The notes under the pieces were generated by a model. That model was not told where the DNA came from and did not search any database. It saw only the letters and a program-made list of their open reading frames with translations. A stretch of 36,652 nucleotides of DNA, taken from contig JAAXGZ010000006.1 of assembly GCA_012271135.1 (NCBI GenBank), forward strand, positions 1-36,652, given 5' to 3'. The number at the start of each line of letters is the position of its first letter. Position 1 is the first letter of the stretch. Shown in pieces: positions 15,566-23,554 of the stretch. Source of the stretch: Caldilineales bacterium. GTDB taxonomy: Bacteria; Chloroflexota; Anaerolineae; Caldilineales; Caldilineaceae. Position numbers and translations under genes: made by a program.

Positions 15566-16930
15566 ATGAAGCCTGATCTTTACCTGCGGAATGGCACGGT
15601 GATTACGGAAACGGGTGCCTTTCACGGCGGTGTGGTGGCGGCCGACGGCGTCATCACCCAGGTCGTGACGGACACGCCGACCATCGACGCGGCGGAAACC
15701 ATCGACCTCCAGGGGAAATGGCTGTTGCCGGGCCTGGTGGACGGACACGTGCATTTCAATGAACCCGGTCTCGAAAAATGGGAGCGGTATTGCACCGGAA
15801 CCCGCGCGGCGGCAGCGGGCGGCGTGACGACCATTGTCGACATGCCCCTGAACTCAACCCCGCCCACAATCAACCTGGTGGAACTGGAACGCAAGCGTAC
15901 CGCCGTGCAGAGTGAAGCTGTGGTCGACTACGCACACTGGGGCGGCCTGGTCAACAACAATCTGGCTGATCTGGCCCCGCTGCACGACGCGGGTGTGATT
16001 GGCTTCAAGGCGTTCATGACCTACGCGCCGGACTTTCCGCGTGTGGACGACGATTTGATTCATGCGGGCATGGAGCAAATTCAGGCACTCGGCAACCTGG
16101 TCGCCATCCACGCGGAGAACGAATATGTGACGGCTCATCGGGCCCGCCAGCTGCAGGCGGCCGGCCGGCGCGACCTGGCCGCCTGGCCGGAATCCCGCCC
16201 CCCGTTCCAGGAACTGGAGGCTATCCGGCGCGTTCTGTACTGGGCCGGCGTGACGGGAGCCCGGCTCCACATCGTGCATGTATCCATCGCCGAAGGCGTG
16301 CGGACGGCCGCCCAGGCCAAACTGGAGGGCGTCAGCGTCACAGTGGAAACCTGTCCCCAGTACCTGCTGCTGGATCTGGAGGCCTATGAACGCATCGGGC
16401 CACGGGCCAAGTGTGCACCGCCGCTCCGCAGCCGCGCCCATGTGGAGGCGCTGTGGGACTGCGTGCTGGCGGGTCTCGTGGACACGATTGGATCCGATCA
16501 CTCACCGTGTACGATTCAGGACAAGGAGATTGGCTATACGGACATCTGGCAGGCGTGGGGCGGCATTTCCGGGGTCCAGACCTTGTTGCCGGGACTGCTG
16601 ACGGAAGGTGTGCATCGACGGGGGCTGGCACTGCCGCTGCTGACGCGCATGGTCGCGGCGAATCCCGCCCGCATCTTTGGCCTCTACCCCCAAAAGGGCA
16701 CGATTTTGCCCGGGAGCGACGCCGACTTGGTCGTCGTGGATCCGGACCGCCGCTGGACCCTGACAGCCGATGATTTGTACTACCGCAATCGGCACAGTGC
16801 CTTTACCGGCTACCCGTTCCAGGGTTATGTGGAACGCACCTTCGTGCGGGGTGTGAGCGTCTGCGAACAGGGTGTTGTCACCGGAGAACCCGGATTTGGC
16901 CAGCTGCTGGTGCGTCGGCATCCGGTATAG
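15566..16930 (+). CDS. allB: allantoinase
   Basis: A 454-residue cyclic amidohydrolase that opens allantoin to allantoate. Binuclear metal ligands are seen: His61 and His63 (DGHVHFNEPG), Lys148, expected to be carboxylated (IGFKAF), His182 (IHAEN), His238 (HIVHVS) and Asp311 (GSDHSPC). The segment TGTRAAAAGGVTTIVDMPL and the FNEPG and SDHSPC motifs favour allantoinase over dihydropyrimidinase or dihydroorotase. I chose the ATG at 15566 because the family N-terminus (LYLRNGTVI) starts there and GGAG lies at 15550-15553. It is followed 33 bases later by the ureidoglycine aminohydrolase gene, which supports the assignment. Confidence 0.93.
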   Translation: MKPDLYLRNGTVITETGAFHGGVVAADGVITQVVTDTPTIDAAETIDLQGKWLLPGLVDGHVHFNEPGLEKWERYCTGTRAAAAGGVTTIVDMPLNSTPPTINLVELERKRTAVQSEAVVDYAHWGGLVNNNLADLAPLHDAGVIGFKAFMTYAPDFPRVDDDLIHAGMEQIQALGNLVAIHAENEYVTAHRARQLQAAGRRDLAAWPESRPPFQELEAIRRVLYWAGVTGARLHIVHVSIAEGVRTAAQAKLEGVSVTVETCPQYLLLDLEAYERIGPRAKCAPPLRSRAHVEALWDCVLAGLVDTIGSDHSPCTIQDKEIGYTDIWQAWGGISGVQTLLPGLLTEGVHRRGLALPLLTRMVAANPARIFGLYPQKGTILPGSDADLVVVDPDRRWTLTADDLYYRNRHSAFTGYPFQGYVERTFVRGVSVCEQGVVTGEPGFGQLLVRRHPV

Positions 16931-16963
16931 CAGGAGTCGGGACAGCAGGCGAGGAAGCACAGC

Positions 16964-17710
16964 ATGAATCCCTTTGGTTTTACCCGCAGCCACACGGAGC
17001 GCAACTACGCTCTCGTGGCACCTGAAAGCCATGTGCCGGCCGCCCTGCCCCACTGGACGGACACCAGTGGCATCATCGTGGTTTCACCCGGTATGGGCGC
17101 ACGCTTTGCACAGTACTTCGCGCTGATGGCGGCCGGGGGCACAGCCGGTCCGCCCCTGCCGGGCGTCCAGAGGTTCGTCTTTGTCGAGCAGGGCCGGTTG
17201 CAGCTGCAACTGGCGGAGCAGTCGTTCATCCTGGGCCCGGGAGGTTTCGCCTATGTACCGGCGGACACGACCCACGCCATGACAGCAGGGAGTGAGTGTC
17301 GGCTGACCATTTTTGAAAAGCACTACAGGGCCGCGACATCGGAGGGGCCCCTGCCTGTGATCGGTTGCGAACAGGACGTGAAGGCCGAGCCCTTCATGGG
17401 GGACCCGGACGCCATGCTCAAGACCCTGCTGCCCACCACCCCGGAATTCGACATGGCCGTCAATCTGTTCACCTTCGCGCCGGGCGCCGCCCTGCCCCTA
17501 GTGGAGGTGCACGTCATGGAGCATGGCCTGTTGATGTTGCAGGGCAGGGGCATTTACCGCCTGGACCGGAACTGGCACCCCGTCCAGGCAGGTGATGTGA
17601 TTTGGATGGCACCCTACTGTCCCCAATGGTTTACGGCCGTGGGCAAGGAACCCGCCCGTTACCTGTACTACAAGGACGTGGGACGCGATCCGTTGGAAGA
17701 TCTGCCGTGA
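16964..17710 (+). CDS. allE: (S)-ureidoglycine aminohydrolase
   Basis: A 248-residue bicupin that converts (S)-ureidoglycine to (S)-ureidoglycolate and ammonia. The Mn ligands of the C-terminal cupin are present with the known spacing: Glu181, His183, His187 (EVHVMEH) and Gln221 (CPQW). The long stretches around MEHGLLML, IYRLDRNWHPVQAGDVIWMAP and ARYLYYKDV are hallmarks of this enzyme. It lies between allantoinase and an M20 amidohydrolase, whose GTG start overlaps its TGA stop. The product is therefore fed directly to the next step of ureide breakdown. Confidence 0.95.
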   Translation: MNPFGFTRSHTERNYALVAPESHVPAALPHWTDTSGIIVVSPGMGARFAQYFALMAAGGTAGPPLPGVQRFVFVEQGRLQLQLAEQSFILGPGGFAYVPADTTHAMTAGSECRLTIFEKHYRAATSEGPLPVIGCEQDVKAEPFMGDPDAMLKTLLPTTPEFDMAVNLFTFAPGAALPLVEVHVMEHGLLMLQGRGIYRLDRNWHPVQAGDVIWMAPYCPQWFTAVGKEPARYLYYKDVGRDPLEDLP

Positions 17711-18954
17711 GGGGGGACATCACCATCAACGCCGAGCGCCTGCTCGGCGAGATCGAACACATCAGCCGGTTCAGCGATGTACCCGCGCCGGCGGTGACCC
17801 GCATCCTGTACACGCCCACCGACATGGCCGCCCGGCACTACCTCAAACAGTTGGCGGACGCGGCCGGCCTGCCTTGGCGGGAAGACGCGTTGGGCAATTG
17901 GTTTGTCCGCCTGCAAGGCACCGAACCGGACCTGCCGGCGGTGGCCACCGGCTCCCATATCGACGCGATCCCCCATGCCGGGCGGTATGACGGCGTCGTG
18001 GGTGTCCTAGGTGGGCTTGAAGTCCTGCGCGCCATCCGGGAAGCGGGAACCACGCTGCGCCGCAGTCTGGAACTGATCATGTTCACGGCGGAAGAACCGA
18101 CCCGCTTTGGCGTGGGCTGTCTGGGGAGCCGCGGCATGGCAGGGCAGATGGCATGGGATGCCATGCGGTCATTGCAGGATGTGGACGGCGTGTCCCTGGA
18201 GCAGGCCCGCGCCGACGCCGGTTATGCCGGAGAACTGGAATCGGTGGAGCTGTCTTCTGATGCCTACGCCTATTTCGTGGAGCTCCATATTGAGCAGGGA
18301 CCGTTTCTGGAGGCGGCGGACAGGGAGATCGGCATCGTCACCGACATTGTGGCCTCAACCACGGTGCAGGTGGTGCTCGGGGGGGACGGAGGCCATGCCG
18401 GCACCGTCCCCATGCCGGAACGCAACGATGCGCTGGCCGCGGCAGCCGAACTCATCCTGTTGGCCGAAAAGGCAGCCGGTTTCCAGTCCCGGGGTGTGGC
18501 TGTGGCCACTGTGGGCATGCTGGACGTGCATCCGGGAGCCAGCAACAGCATTCCCAGTCGGGTGAGGTTGACCCTTGATGTACGGGCCCGGGAGATGCAG
18601 GTGCGCGATGCGATGCTGGAGGAGATACACACGGGACTGAAGGCCCTGGCCCGGTCCCGCCGGGTCCAGTGCGAATGGCGGGTGCTCAACCACGACCCCG
18701 CGTGCCGGTCCGATCCCCGGATCCTGGAAGCGATTGCCCGGAGCGCCGAAGCCTTGGGCCACGCCCATCTGTCCCTCGTCAGCCGTGCCTATCACGACAC
18801 GGTGTTCATGGCTCAGCGCTTCCCCGCGGCGATGATTTTCATCCCGTGCCACGAAGGCTACAGTCACCGGCCGGAGGAGTTCGCGGCACCGGAGCATATC
18901 GTGGCCGGAGCTGAAACCCTGGCGTCCACCCTGGTGGAACTGGCCGCACTGTAG
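17707..18954 (+). CDS. M20 family ureidoglycolate (or allantoate) amidohydrolase
   Basis: A 415-residue zinc amidohydrolase. Metal residues: His84 (GSHIDAI), Asp95 (RYDG), Glu129/Glu130 (AEEPTRFG), His194 (LHIEQGP) and a C-terminal His in GYSHRPEE. The start is a GTG at 17707 in the overlap GTGA with the stop of allE. Both allantoate amidohydrolase (AllC) and ureidoglycolate amidohydrolase (UAH) belong here. Recalled plant UAH patterns fit closely: SDVPAPAVTRILYT, GSHIDAIPHAGRYDGVVGVLG, SRAYHDTVFMA and MIFIPCHEGYSH. UAH is therefore my first choice, which would yield glyoxylate, ammonia and CO2. The UAH/AllC split was judged from memory, not alignment. Confidence 0.85.
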   Translation: MRGDITINAERLLGEIEHISRFSDVPAPAVTRILYTPTDMAARHYLKQLADAAGLPWREDALGNWFVRLQGTEPDLPAVATGSHIDAIPHAGRYDGVVGVLGGLEVLRAIREAGTTLRRSLELIMFTAEEPTRFGVGCLGSRGMAGQMAWDAMRSLQDVDGVSLEQARADAGYAGELESVELSSDAYAYFVELHIEQGPFLEAADREIGIVTDIVASTTVQVVLGGDGGHAGTVPMPERNDALAAAAELILLAEKAAGFQSRGVAVATVGMLDVHPGASNSIPSRVRLTLDVRAREMQVRDAMLEEIHTGLKALARSRRVQCEWRVLNHDPACRSDPRILEAIARSAEALGHAHLSLVSRAYHDTVFMAQRFPAAMIFIPCHEGYSHRPEEFAAPEHIVAGAETLASTLVELAAL

Positions 18955-19085
18955 GCAATACGGCCATGAGGCAGGGACCGACAGGCCGACGGTGGAGGTT
19001 CCGGGATGTCCAGACCTCAAGTTAAGGACCTGCGTCTGCCAGCCCCAATTCCCCTGCATCCGGGAAACTCAAAGGACGATCCGGT

Positions 19086-19964
19086 TCAGCCTTGGTACAC
19101 CTGTTCCCTGTGCCAACGCAGGAACAATGGATCAGGCCTTTGAGCGTCATGCCTCGGGGTGCGGATTGGCTTGTCCCTATGGTCGAGGAACCACAGGTTG
19201 AAAGCCCGGTTTTGGCCGTGCAGGTCGTCCGACACGACCAGTCGCAAGTCGTCAAGCAGGCTGATGCCCCCCAAGTCGAAGGCCTTGTGATGGAGGGTGC
19301 ACAGGGCCAAGCCGTTGGAGACCTCGTCCGGTCCGTCGTACGCGTGCCACTTGATATGAGCCACTTCCAACCCCAGCAGGTTGTTGTCAAGGCGAATGTC
19401 GTAGTCGCAGACAGCACAGCGATGCTCGTAGGCCCTGATCACTTCCCGCCTGAACTCCGGATTCCGCTTCCTGAAAGGCCTTGACGCAGGTTGCGTGGCC
19501 CGGTATATGCCCACCTCCGAGACCAAGTCGTCATGGAGACTCTCGGCGAAGTAACTGTCCAACAGAGACTGCGCTCCCATCCACATCACCTCGGGATGCG
19601 CCACCAGCAAACTGTGCACCGCCTCGGGGAACCCGGCAGACACTTCGCTCTTCATCAGTTGACTGTGGCTTGGCACGCCTGTTGCTCCCGCCGTGGGCAC
19701 GTGTCCACAAAGTTCCCAAAGGCCTTCCCTTGGCAATCTGCAAATCGGCTGTTCCGGATGATGACTGCGCCTGTAGGGGCCGAACCTGGCCAGCAAGTCA
19801 ATCAACCCTTCTGCGATGTTCCCGTAGGGCAACAGGCACGGTTCCCCTCGACACAGATTGCCCATCGCCAACAGGACCAGGAGCGGCTTGTGCGGGGCTC
19901 GCTCCCCCGCCCGTGACCAGACTTGCAAACGCGAGAGCAAATACAGGAAACACTCGCTGGTCAT
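19086..19964 (-). CDS. phosphorothioated-DNA-binding HNH restriction endonuclease
   Basis: A 292-residue type IV restriction enzyme of the ScoMcrA-like class. The N-terminal sulfur-binding domain (about 10-150) shows ERAPHKPLLVLLAMG and the SHHPEQPICRL loop followed by GLW; this matches the family pattern that recognises phosphorothioate DNA. The C-terminal HNH domain has Cys183/Cys186 (CAVC), LEVAHIKWH (His203, His207), Asn217, Cys222 and HHKAFD (His225/226). It cuts DNA with sulfur-modified backbone, so it defends against phosphorothioated foreign DNA. No dnd modification genes are in the window, consistent with a stand-alone restriction role. The start at 19964 has only a weak ribosome site; the frame remains open further upstream without recognisable sequence. 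Confidence 0.9.
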   Translation of the reverse strand: MTSECFLYLLSRLQVWSRAGERAPHKPLLVLLAMGNLCRGEPCLLPYGNIAEGLIDLLARFGPYRRSHHPEQPICRLPREGLWELCGHVPTAGATGVPSHSQLMKSEVSAGFPEAVHSLLVAHPEVMWMGAQSLLDSYFAESLHDDLVSEVGIYRATQPASRPFRKRNPEFRREVIRAYEHRCAVCDYDIRLDNNLLGLEVAHIKWHAYDGPDEVSNGLALCTLHHKAFDLGGISLLDDLRLVVSDDLHGQNRAFNLWFLDHRDKPIRTPRHDAQRPDPLFLRWHREQVYQG

Positions 19965-20321
19965 CAAAATCGGCTCGTGACGGGTTTCGCGCCGGTTCCT
20001 GGCACCGCCTGGAAACAGGCTGTGCGGCAGGTTGAAGAAGGCGGATACAGTTGGTGAACAGCCAGCGACAGAACAACCCCGAGTTCTCGTAACCGCTGCC
20101 AGATCAGACGGGAATCGTGCCACAGCCCGGGCCCGGGGGCCACCGCCGATGGTACTCCGACAGGCCACAAACCGACCGAGGACATGCCGCACTTTGGCCG
20201 GGAACACAATCTGTCCGGCTGATAAAGTTAAGCCCGCCTGTGCATGAGTTGAACACCGTTCGTTCGGCAGGTTTGCCGAATACCCCCCCACTCTCGAATC
20301 ACCACAGGAGAACCACCTGCC
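19965..20321. other. divergent intergenic region
   Basis: This 357-base gap separates the restriction gene (minus) from the aldo/keto reductase gene (plus) and should carry both promoters. A 12-base palindrome CCCGGGCCCGGG lies at 20126-20137. GATAAAG near 20221 resembles a -10 box but I find no -35 box at normal distance. No gene is convincing here. Confidence 0.4.
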
Positions 20322-21191
20322 ATGCCCTCCGCTTCCCTGCCCACCGCCGTACTCGGACGCACCGGTCTCGAGGTCACCCGTTTGGGGTATGGCGCCGCCC
20401 ATCGGCGCGCGCTGACCGACGACGAGATCGGCAACATACTCAACCGCGTGCTGGATGCCGGCATCAATTTCATCGACACCGCCAACGACTACGGCAACAG
20501 CGAGGAGATGATCGGACGCTACATCCGATCCCGCCGCGACGAGTACGTCCTGGCCACCAAGTGCGGTTGCCACCCTAGGGAAGGCCATGTCTGGACCCAG
20601 GAGAATCTGAACCGCGGCCTGCACGAAAGTTTGGCACGCCTGCGCGTGGACAGCGTCGACATCATGCAGCTCCACAACCCCAGCGTGGCCGCCTGCGAAG
20701 AGAGCGAACTGGTGCGGTGCCTCGAGGACATGCGCAGCCAAGGATACGTCCGTTGGATTGGCGTCTCGTCAACACTGCCGCACCTACCCACGTTCCTGGA
20801 ATGGGGCGTGTTCGATGTGTTCCAAATCCCCTACTCCCTGCTGGAAACAGAGCACGAGGAGTCCATCTCCCAGGTGGCCCAGGCGGACGCAGGCACCATC
20901 ATCCGCGGCGGCGTGGCGCTGGGAGAGCCCGGCCACGGCACCAGCACCGACCAGGCGTGGGAAGCGGTGCAGAACGGCCTGCTGGACGACCTGACGGCTC
21001 CCGGGGAAAGCCGGACCGCACTCATGCTGCGGCTGACCCTCGCCCATCCGAGCCTCCACTCCACCATTGTGGGCACTACCAATCCCGACCATCTGGATGA
21101 GAACGTGAAAGCGGCCCTGGCCGGACCGCTGCCGGAGGATGTGGTGAACGAGGCGCGCAGCCGTCTGGGACTGGGCGCGGGTCCCGCTTGA
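20322..21191 (+). CDS. aldo/keto reductase
   Basis: A 289-residue NADPH-dependent reductase of the AKR TIM-barrel family. The catalytic tetrad is Asp52 and Tyr57 (DTANDYG), Lys80 (ATKCG) and His118 (QLHN). The N-terminal LGRTGLEVTRLGYGA and C-terminal TIVGTTNPDHL are typical of the AKR11/12-like group. It probably reduces a keto group on a sugar or small aldehyde in the cytoplasm. AGGAG lies at 20309-20313, upstream of the ATG. Its TGA stop overlaps the ATG of the next gene (TGATG), so the two are translationally coupled and likely share a pathway. Confidence 0.92.
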   Translation: MPSASLPTAVLGRTGLEVTRLGYGAAHRRALTDDEIGNILNRVLDAGINFIDTANDYGNSEEMIGRYIRSRRDEYVLATKCGCHPREGHVWTQENLNRGLHESLARLRVDSVDIMQLHNPSVAACEESELVRCLEDMRSQGYVRWIGVSSTLPHLPTFLEWGVFDVFQIPYSLLETEHEESISQVAQADAGTIIRGGVALGEPGHGTSTDQAWEAVQNGLLDDLTAPGESRTALMLRLTLAHPSLHSTIVGTTNPDHLDENVKAALAGPLPEDVVNEARSRLGLGAGPA

Positions 21192-23071
21192 TGCCCGGCG
21201 CACCGACATTGCGGGGAAGGCCCCAGCCGGGGATTCCCGGCTGGGCACGCCGCCAGCGGCAGTTGATCGACCTACTGCAGGCGTCGGTGGAACCGTTTCT
21301 GGAACGCTATGTCAGGAACGATCGGCTGATCTGGCGCGATACCTACCCCGACACGCGCGACGGCGCCGACGACTTCTACGAAGCGGCCCAGAACTGGCCT
21401 CTGCTCTATCTGCTGACCGGCAATCCGCAACTTCTGGAACATAGCCAGCGACTGTGGGACGGCATCACGCAGCAACTGACTGACCTGGGCGTGGTCCACA
21501 AGGAGTACGAACAGGGCTACGACCAATTCCACCAGAGCGAAAGCTACATCTACTTCTACTTCCTCTGCCTGGCGGATCCCTCCCGCGAACGCAACCGGGA
21601 ACGCGCCCGGCGCTTCGCCGGCTTCTACCTGAACGAGGATCCGAAAGCCCCCAACTACGACCCCGCGCGGCGCCTGATCAGGGCTGCCCACAACGGCAGC
21701 CGCGGACCGCGCTATGGGTACACCGATGTGGAACCCCCGGCCTACGGTTATTCGTCGGGCATGTCAACTTACGGCCTGCCCTTTGCGGACCTGCCGGGCA
21801 TCGACACCTACGAGGACCTGCGCGATCCGGAAAAGGCCCTGCACATGGGCTGGGCCATGCAGGAACGAATGGGCCGCGGCGACGTGGCCGGAAACCTTGG
21901 GGTGGCCTCGCTTGTCGCCAATGCGTTCCTGCTCACCGGCGAGGACCGGTATCGCGCCTGGATCACCGAATACCTGTCCGCCTGGCAGGAACGGGCCGAA
22001 GCCAACGGCGGCCTGATTCCGGACAACGTGGGCCTGTCCGGCGAGGTCGGCGAATACCTGGCCGGCCGCTGGTATGGCGGCCTCTACGGCTGGACCTGGC
22101 CGCACGGCTACTACAACATCGGCCAGGCCGCGGCCGTGGCCGGACAGGCTGCCACCCTGCTGACGGGTGACACCGCCTGGCTGAATCTGGCCCGCGTCCT
22201 CTACGACTCCATCATGGACCTGGGAGAATACCGGGATCCGGGCCGCGAACATATGAGCCTGCGCGGCCACTGGGTGGACCAGCTCGATTCACCGGGCCGC
22301 AAGGAGAAGGAATTCCTCGTCCCTTATCGCTATGGCGACGGCGGCTGGTTCGATTGGCAGCCCATGGGTCCGATGCATCCCTTCGCCCTCTGGAACGTTT
22401 CCGGCGCGGCGGAGGACCTGGCGCGCATTCGCAGGCTGCAGCAGGCGGAGGGCGGCGACTGGTACGGCGTTGTCTCCTATCGCCTCAAGGAGGACTCGGG
22501 CCACGAGAAGCCGTGGCTGGCCTTCCTGGATGGCCTCAACCCGGACTACCCCGACCGGATCCTGGACACGGCCCTGGAACAGGTCCGCATCCGGCTGCGG
22601 ATGATCGAAGAGGACGATGCTGATCTGACTCAGGTCAACATCCACCATTGGCAGCAGAGCAATCCGGTTACGACCGAAGCCCTGGTGCAGTTGACTCTCG
22701 GTGCACCACAACCCCTGTACAACGGCGGCCTACTCCACGCTCCTGTGCGCCACTTCGACGGGGATGTGGACCGGCCGGGACTGCCTCCGGACGTGGCCGT
22801 GCTGGTTACGGACCGCAACGAGAACTCCGTCTCATTGATGGCAGTCAATACGGGGGAGTATCATGCGCGGAGCCTGCGGGTCCAGGCAGGGGCCTACGGC
22901 GAACACGCCTTTACCGGTGCGACGATCCATGGTTCGGAAGATCAGCCCTGGTCGGACACAAACATTGCGGGCGACTGGCCCGGGCGCTGCGTGACCGTGG
23001 CGTTGGAGCCCGGCCACGCCATACGGCTGACACTTGGGATGGAGCGGTGCAGGCACACTCCCGCCTGTTGA
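21191..23071 (+). CDS. unrecognised 626-residue protein, alpha/alpha-toroid-like
   Basis: I do not recognise a named family. The protein has no signal peptide. Residues about 60-400 are rich in paired amphipathic helices with aromatic-rich turns (QNWPLLYLLTGNPQLLEHSQ, SYIYFYFLC, YGWTWPHGYYNIGQ), as in six-hairpin glycosidases and related toroid enzymes. The last 100 residues look like a beta-sandwich (VAVLVTDRNENSVSLMAV, RCVTVALEPGHAIRLTLG). Acidic and aromatic residues in the helix turns (DTRDGADDFYE, HQSESY) could bind sugar. It starts within the stop of the aldo/keto reductase gene, so both probably act on the same, likely carbohydrate-derived, compound. A glycoside hydrolase or uronate lyase activity is possible but unproven. 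Confidence 0.8.
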   Translation: MPGAPTLRGRPQPGIPGWARRQRQLIDLLQASVEPFLERYVRNDRLIWRDTYPDTRDGADDFYEAAQNWPLLYLLTGNPQLLEHSQRLWDGITQQLTDLGVVHKEYEQGYDQFHQSESYIYFYFLCLADPSRERNRERARRFAGFYLNEDPKAPNYDPARRLIRAAHNGSRGPRYGYTDVEPPAYGYSSGMSTYGLPFADLPGIDTYEDLRDPEKALHMGWAMQERMGRGDVAGNLGVASLVANAFLLTGEDRYRAWITEYLSAWQERAEANGGLIPDNVGLSGEVGEYLAGRWYGGLYGWTWPHGYYNIGQAAAVAGQAATLLTGDTAWLNLARVLYDSIMDLGEYRDPGREHMSLRGHWVDQLDSPGRKEKEFLVPYRYGDGGWFDWQPMGPMHPFALWNVSGAAEDLARIRRLQQAEGGDWYGVVSYRLKEDSGHEKPWLAFLDGLNPDYPDRILDTALEQVRIRLRMIEEDDADLTQVNIHHWQQSNPVTTEALVQLTLGAPQPLYNGGLLHAPVRHFDGDVDRPGLPPDVAVLVTDRNENSVSLMAVNTGEYHARSLRVQAGAYGEHAFTGATIHGSEDQPWSDTNIAGDWPGRCVTVALEPGHAIRLTLGMERCRHTPAC

Positions 23072-23554
23072 TCGGCCCGCGGGACCGGTACTGGTCCGGA
23101 ACCACTGGTTCGCTCCCTGAGGTTATCCCTTGAAGGCGGTGGCGGTCTGCGATTATCCTCGTTAATCCGTTTCTTCAGTCCCAGCCAGCGTACGGCTGAG
23201 GGGCTACGCCACATTTCAGGGTATCGTCGGATACGCTTGGACCTGTCACACCTTCGAGCCAGCCGGTTGTCCAACCCGGTCCCGGTTCCAGGCAGGCTGT
23301 TGACCGGGCCCACTGCATAAAAAACCTCCGTATTCGCGGAGGGCCGGGGATCCAGTGCTACGAAGAACACCGGATAGTTAAGTGCGCCCCGGCAACCTAA
23401 TCGTACAACGGGATACCTGTCTGAAGCAGGCCGAAACGGGAGGCACGGGGCATCGTAGTTCGATTGGGATGTCCCGATGGAGAGGCCGGAGCCCTTGGAT
23501 CGCCCTGTTGACGCCGAAGAACCCCGGCCACACATGCGGATTGCTCCGCCTGCC
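23072..23554. other. gene-poor interval with one minus-strand terminator
   Basis: This 483-base interval lies between two convergent genes. It holds the intrinsic terminator at 23319-23342 serving the minus-strand binding-protein gene. Open frames here look like noise. A short stretch at 23365-23382 recalls a 5S rRNA motif but nothing around it fits. I see no tRNA. Confidence 0.5.
23319..23342 (-). terminator. intrinsic terminator after the binding-protein gene
   Basis: On the minus strand, stem CCTCCG, loop CGAATA and stem CGGAGG are followed at once by TTTTTT. It lies 212 bases after the stop of the substrate-binding protein gene (23555), implying a long 3' untranslated region. It is the only canonical rho-independent terminator I found in the window. 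Confidence 0.8.

Noticed and set aside
19965-20741. Upstream extension of the restriction endonuclease frame
   Set aside because: The frame stays open but overlaps the aldo/keto reductase on the other strand and shows no conserved sequence.
23365-23382. Stretch resembling the 5S rRNA motif around GAACAC...GTTAAG
   Set aside because: The flanking sequence does not fold or match as 5S rRNA; probably chance.
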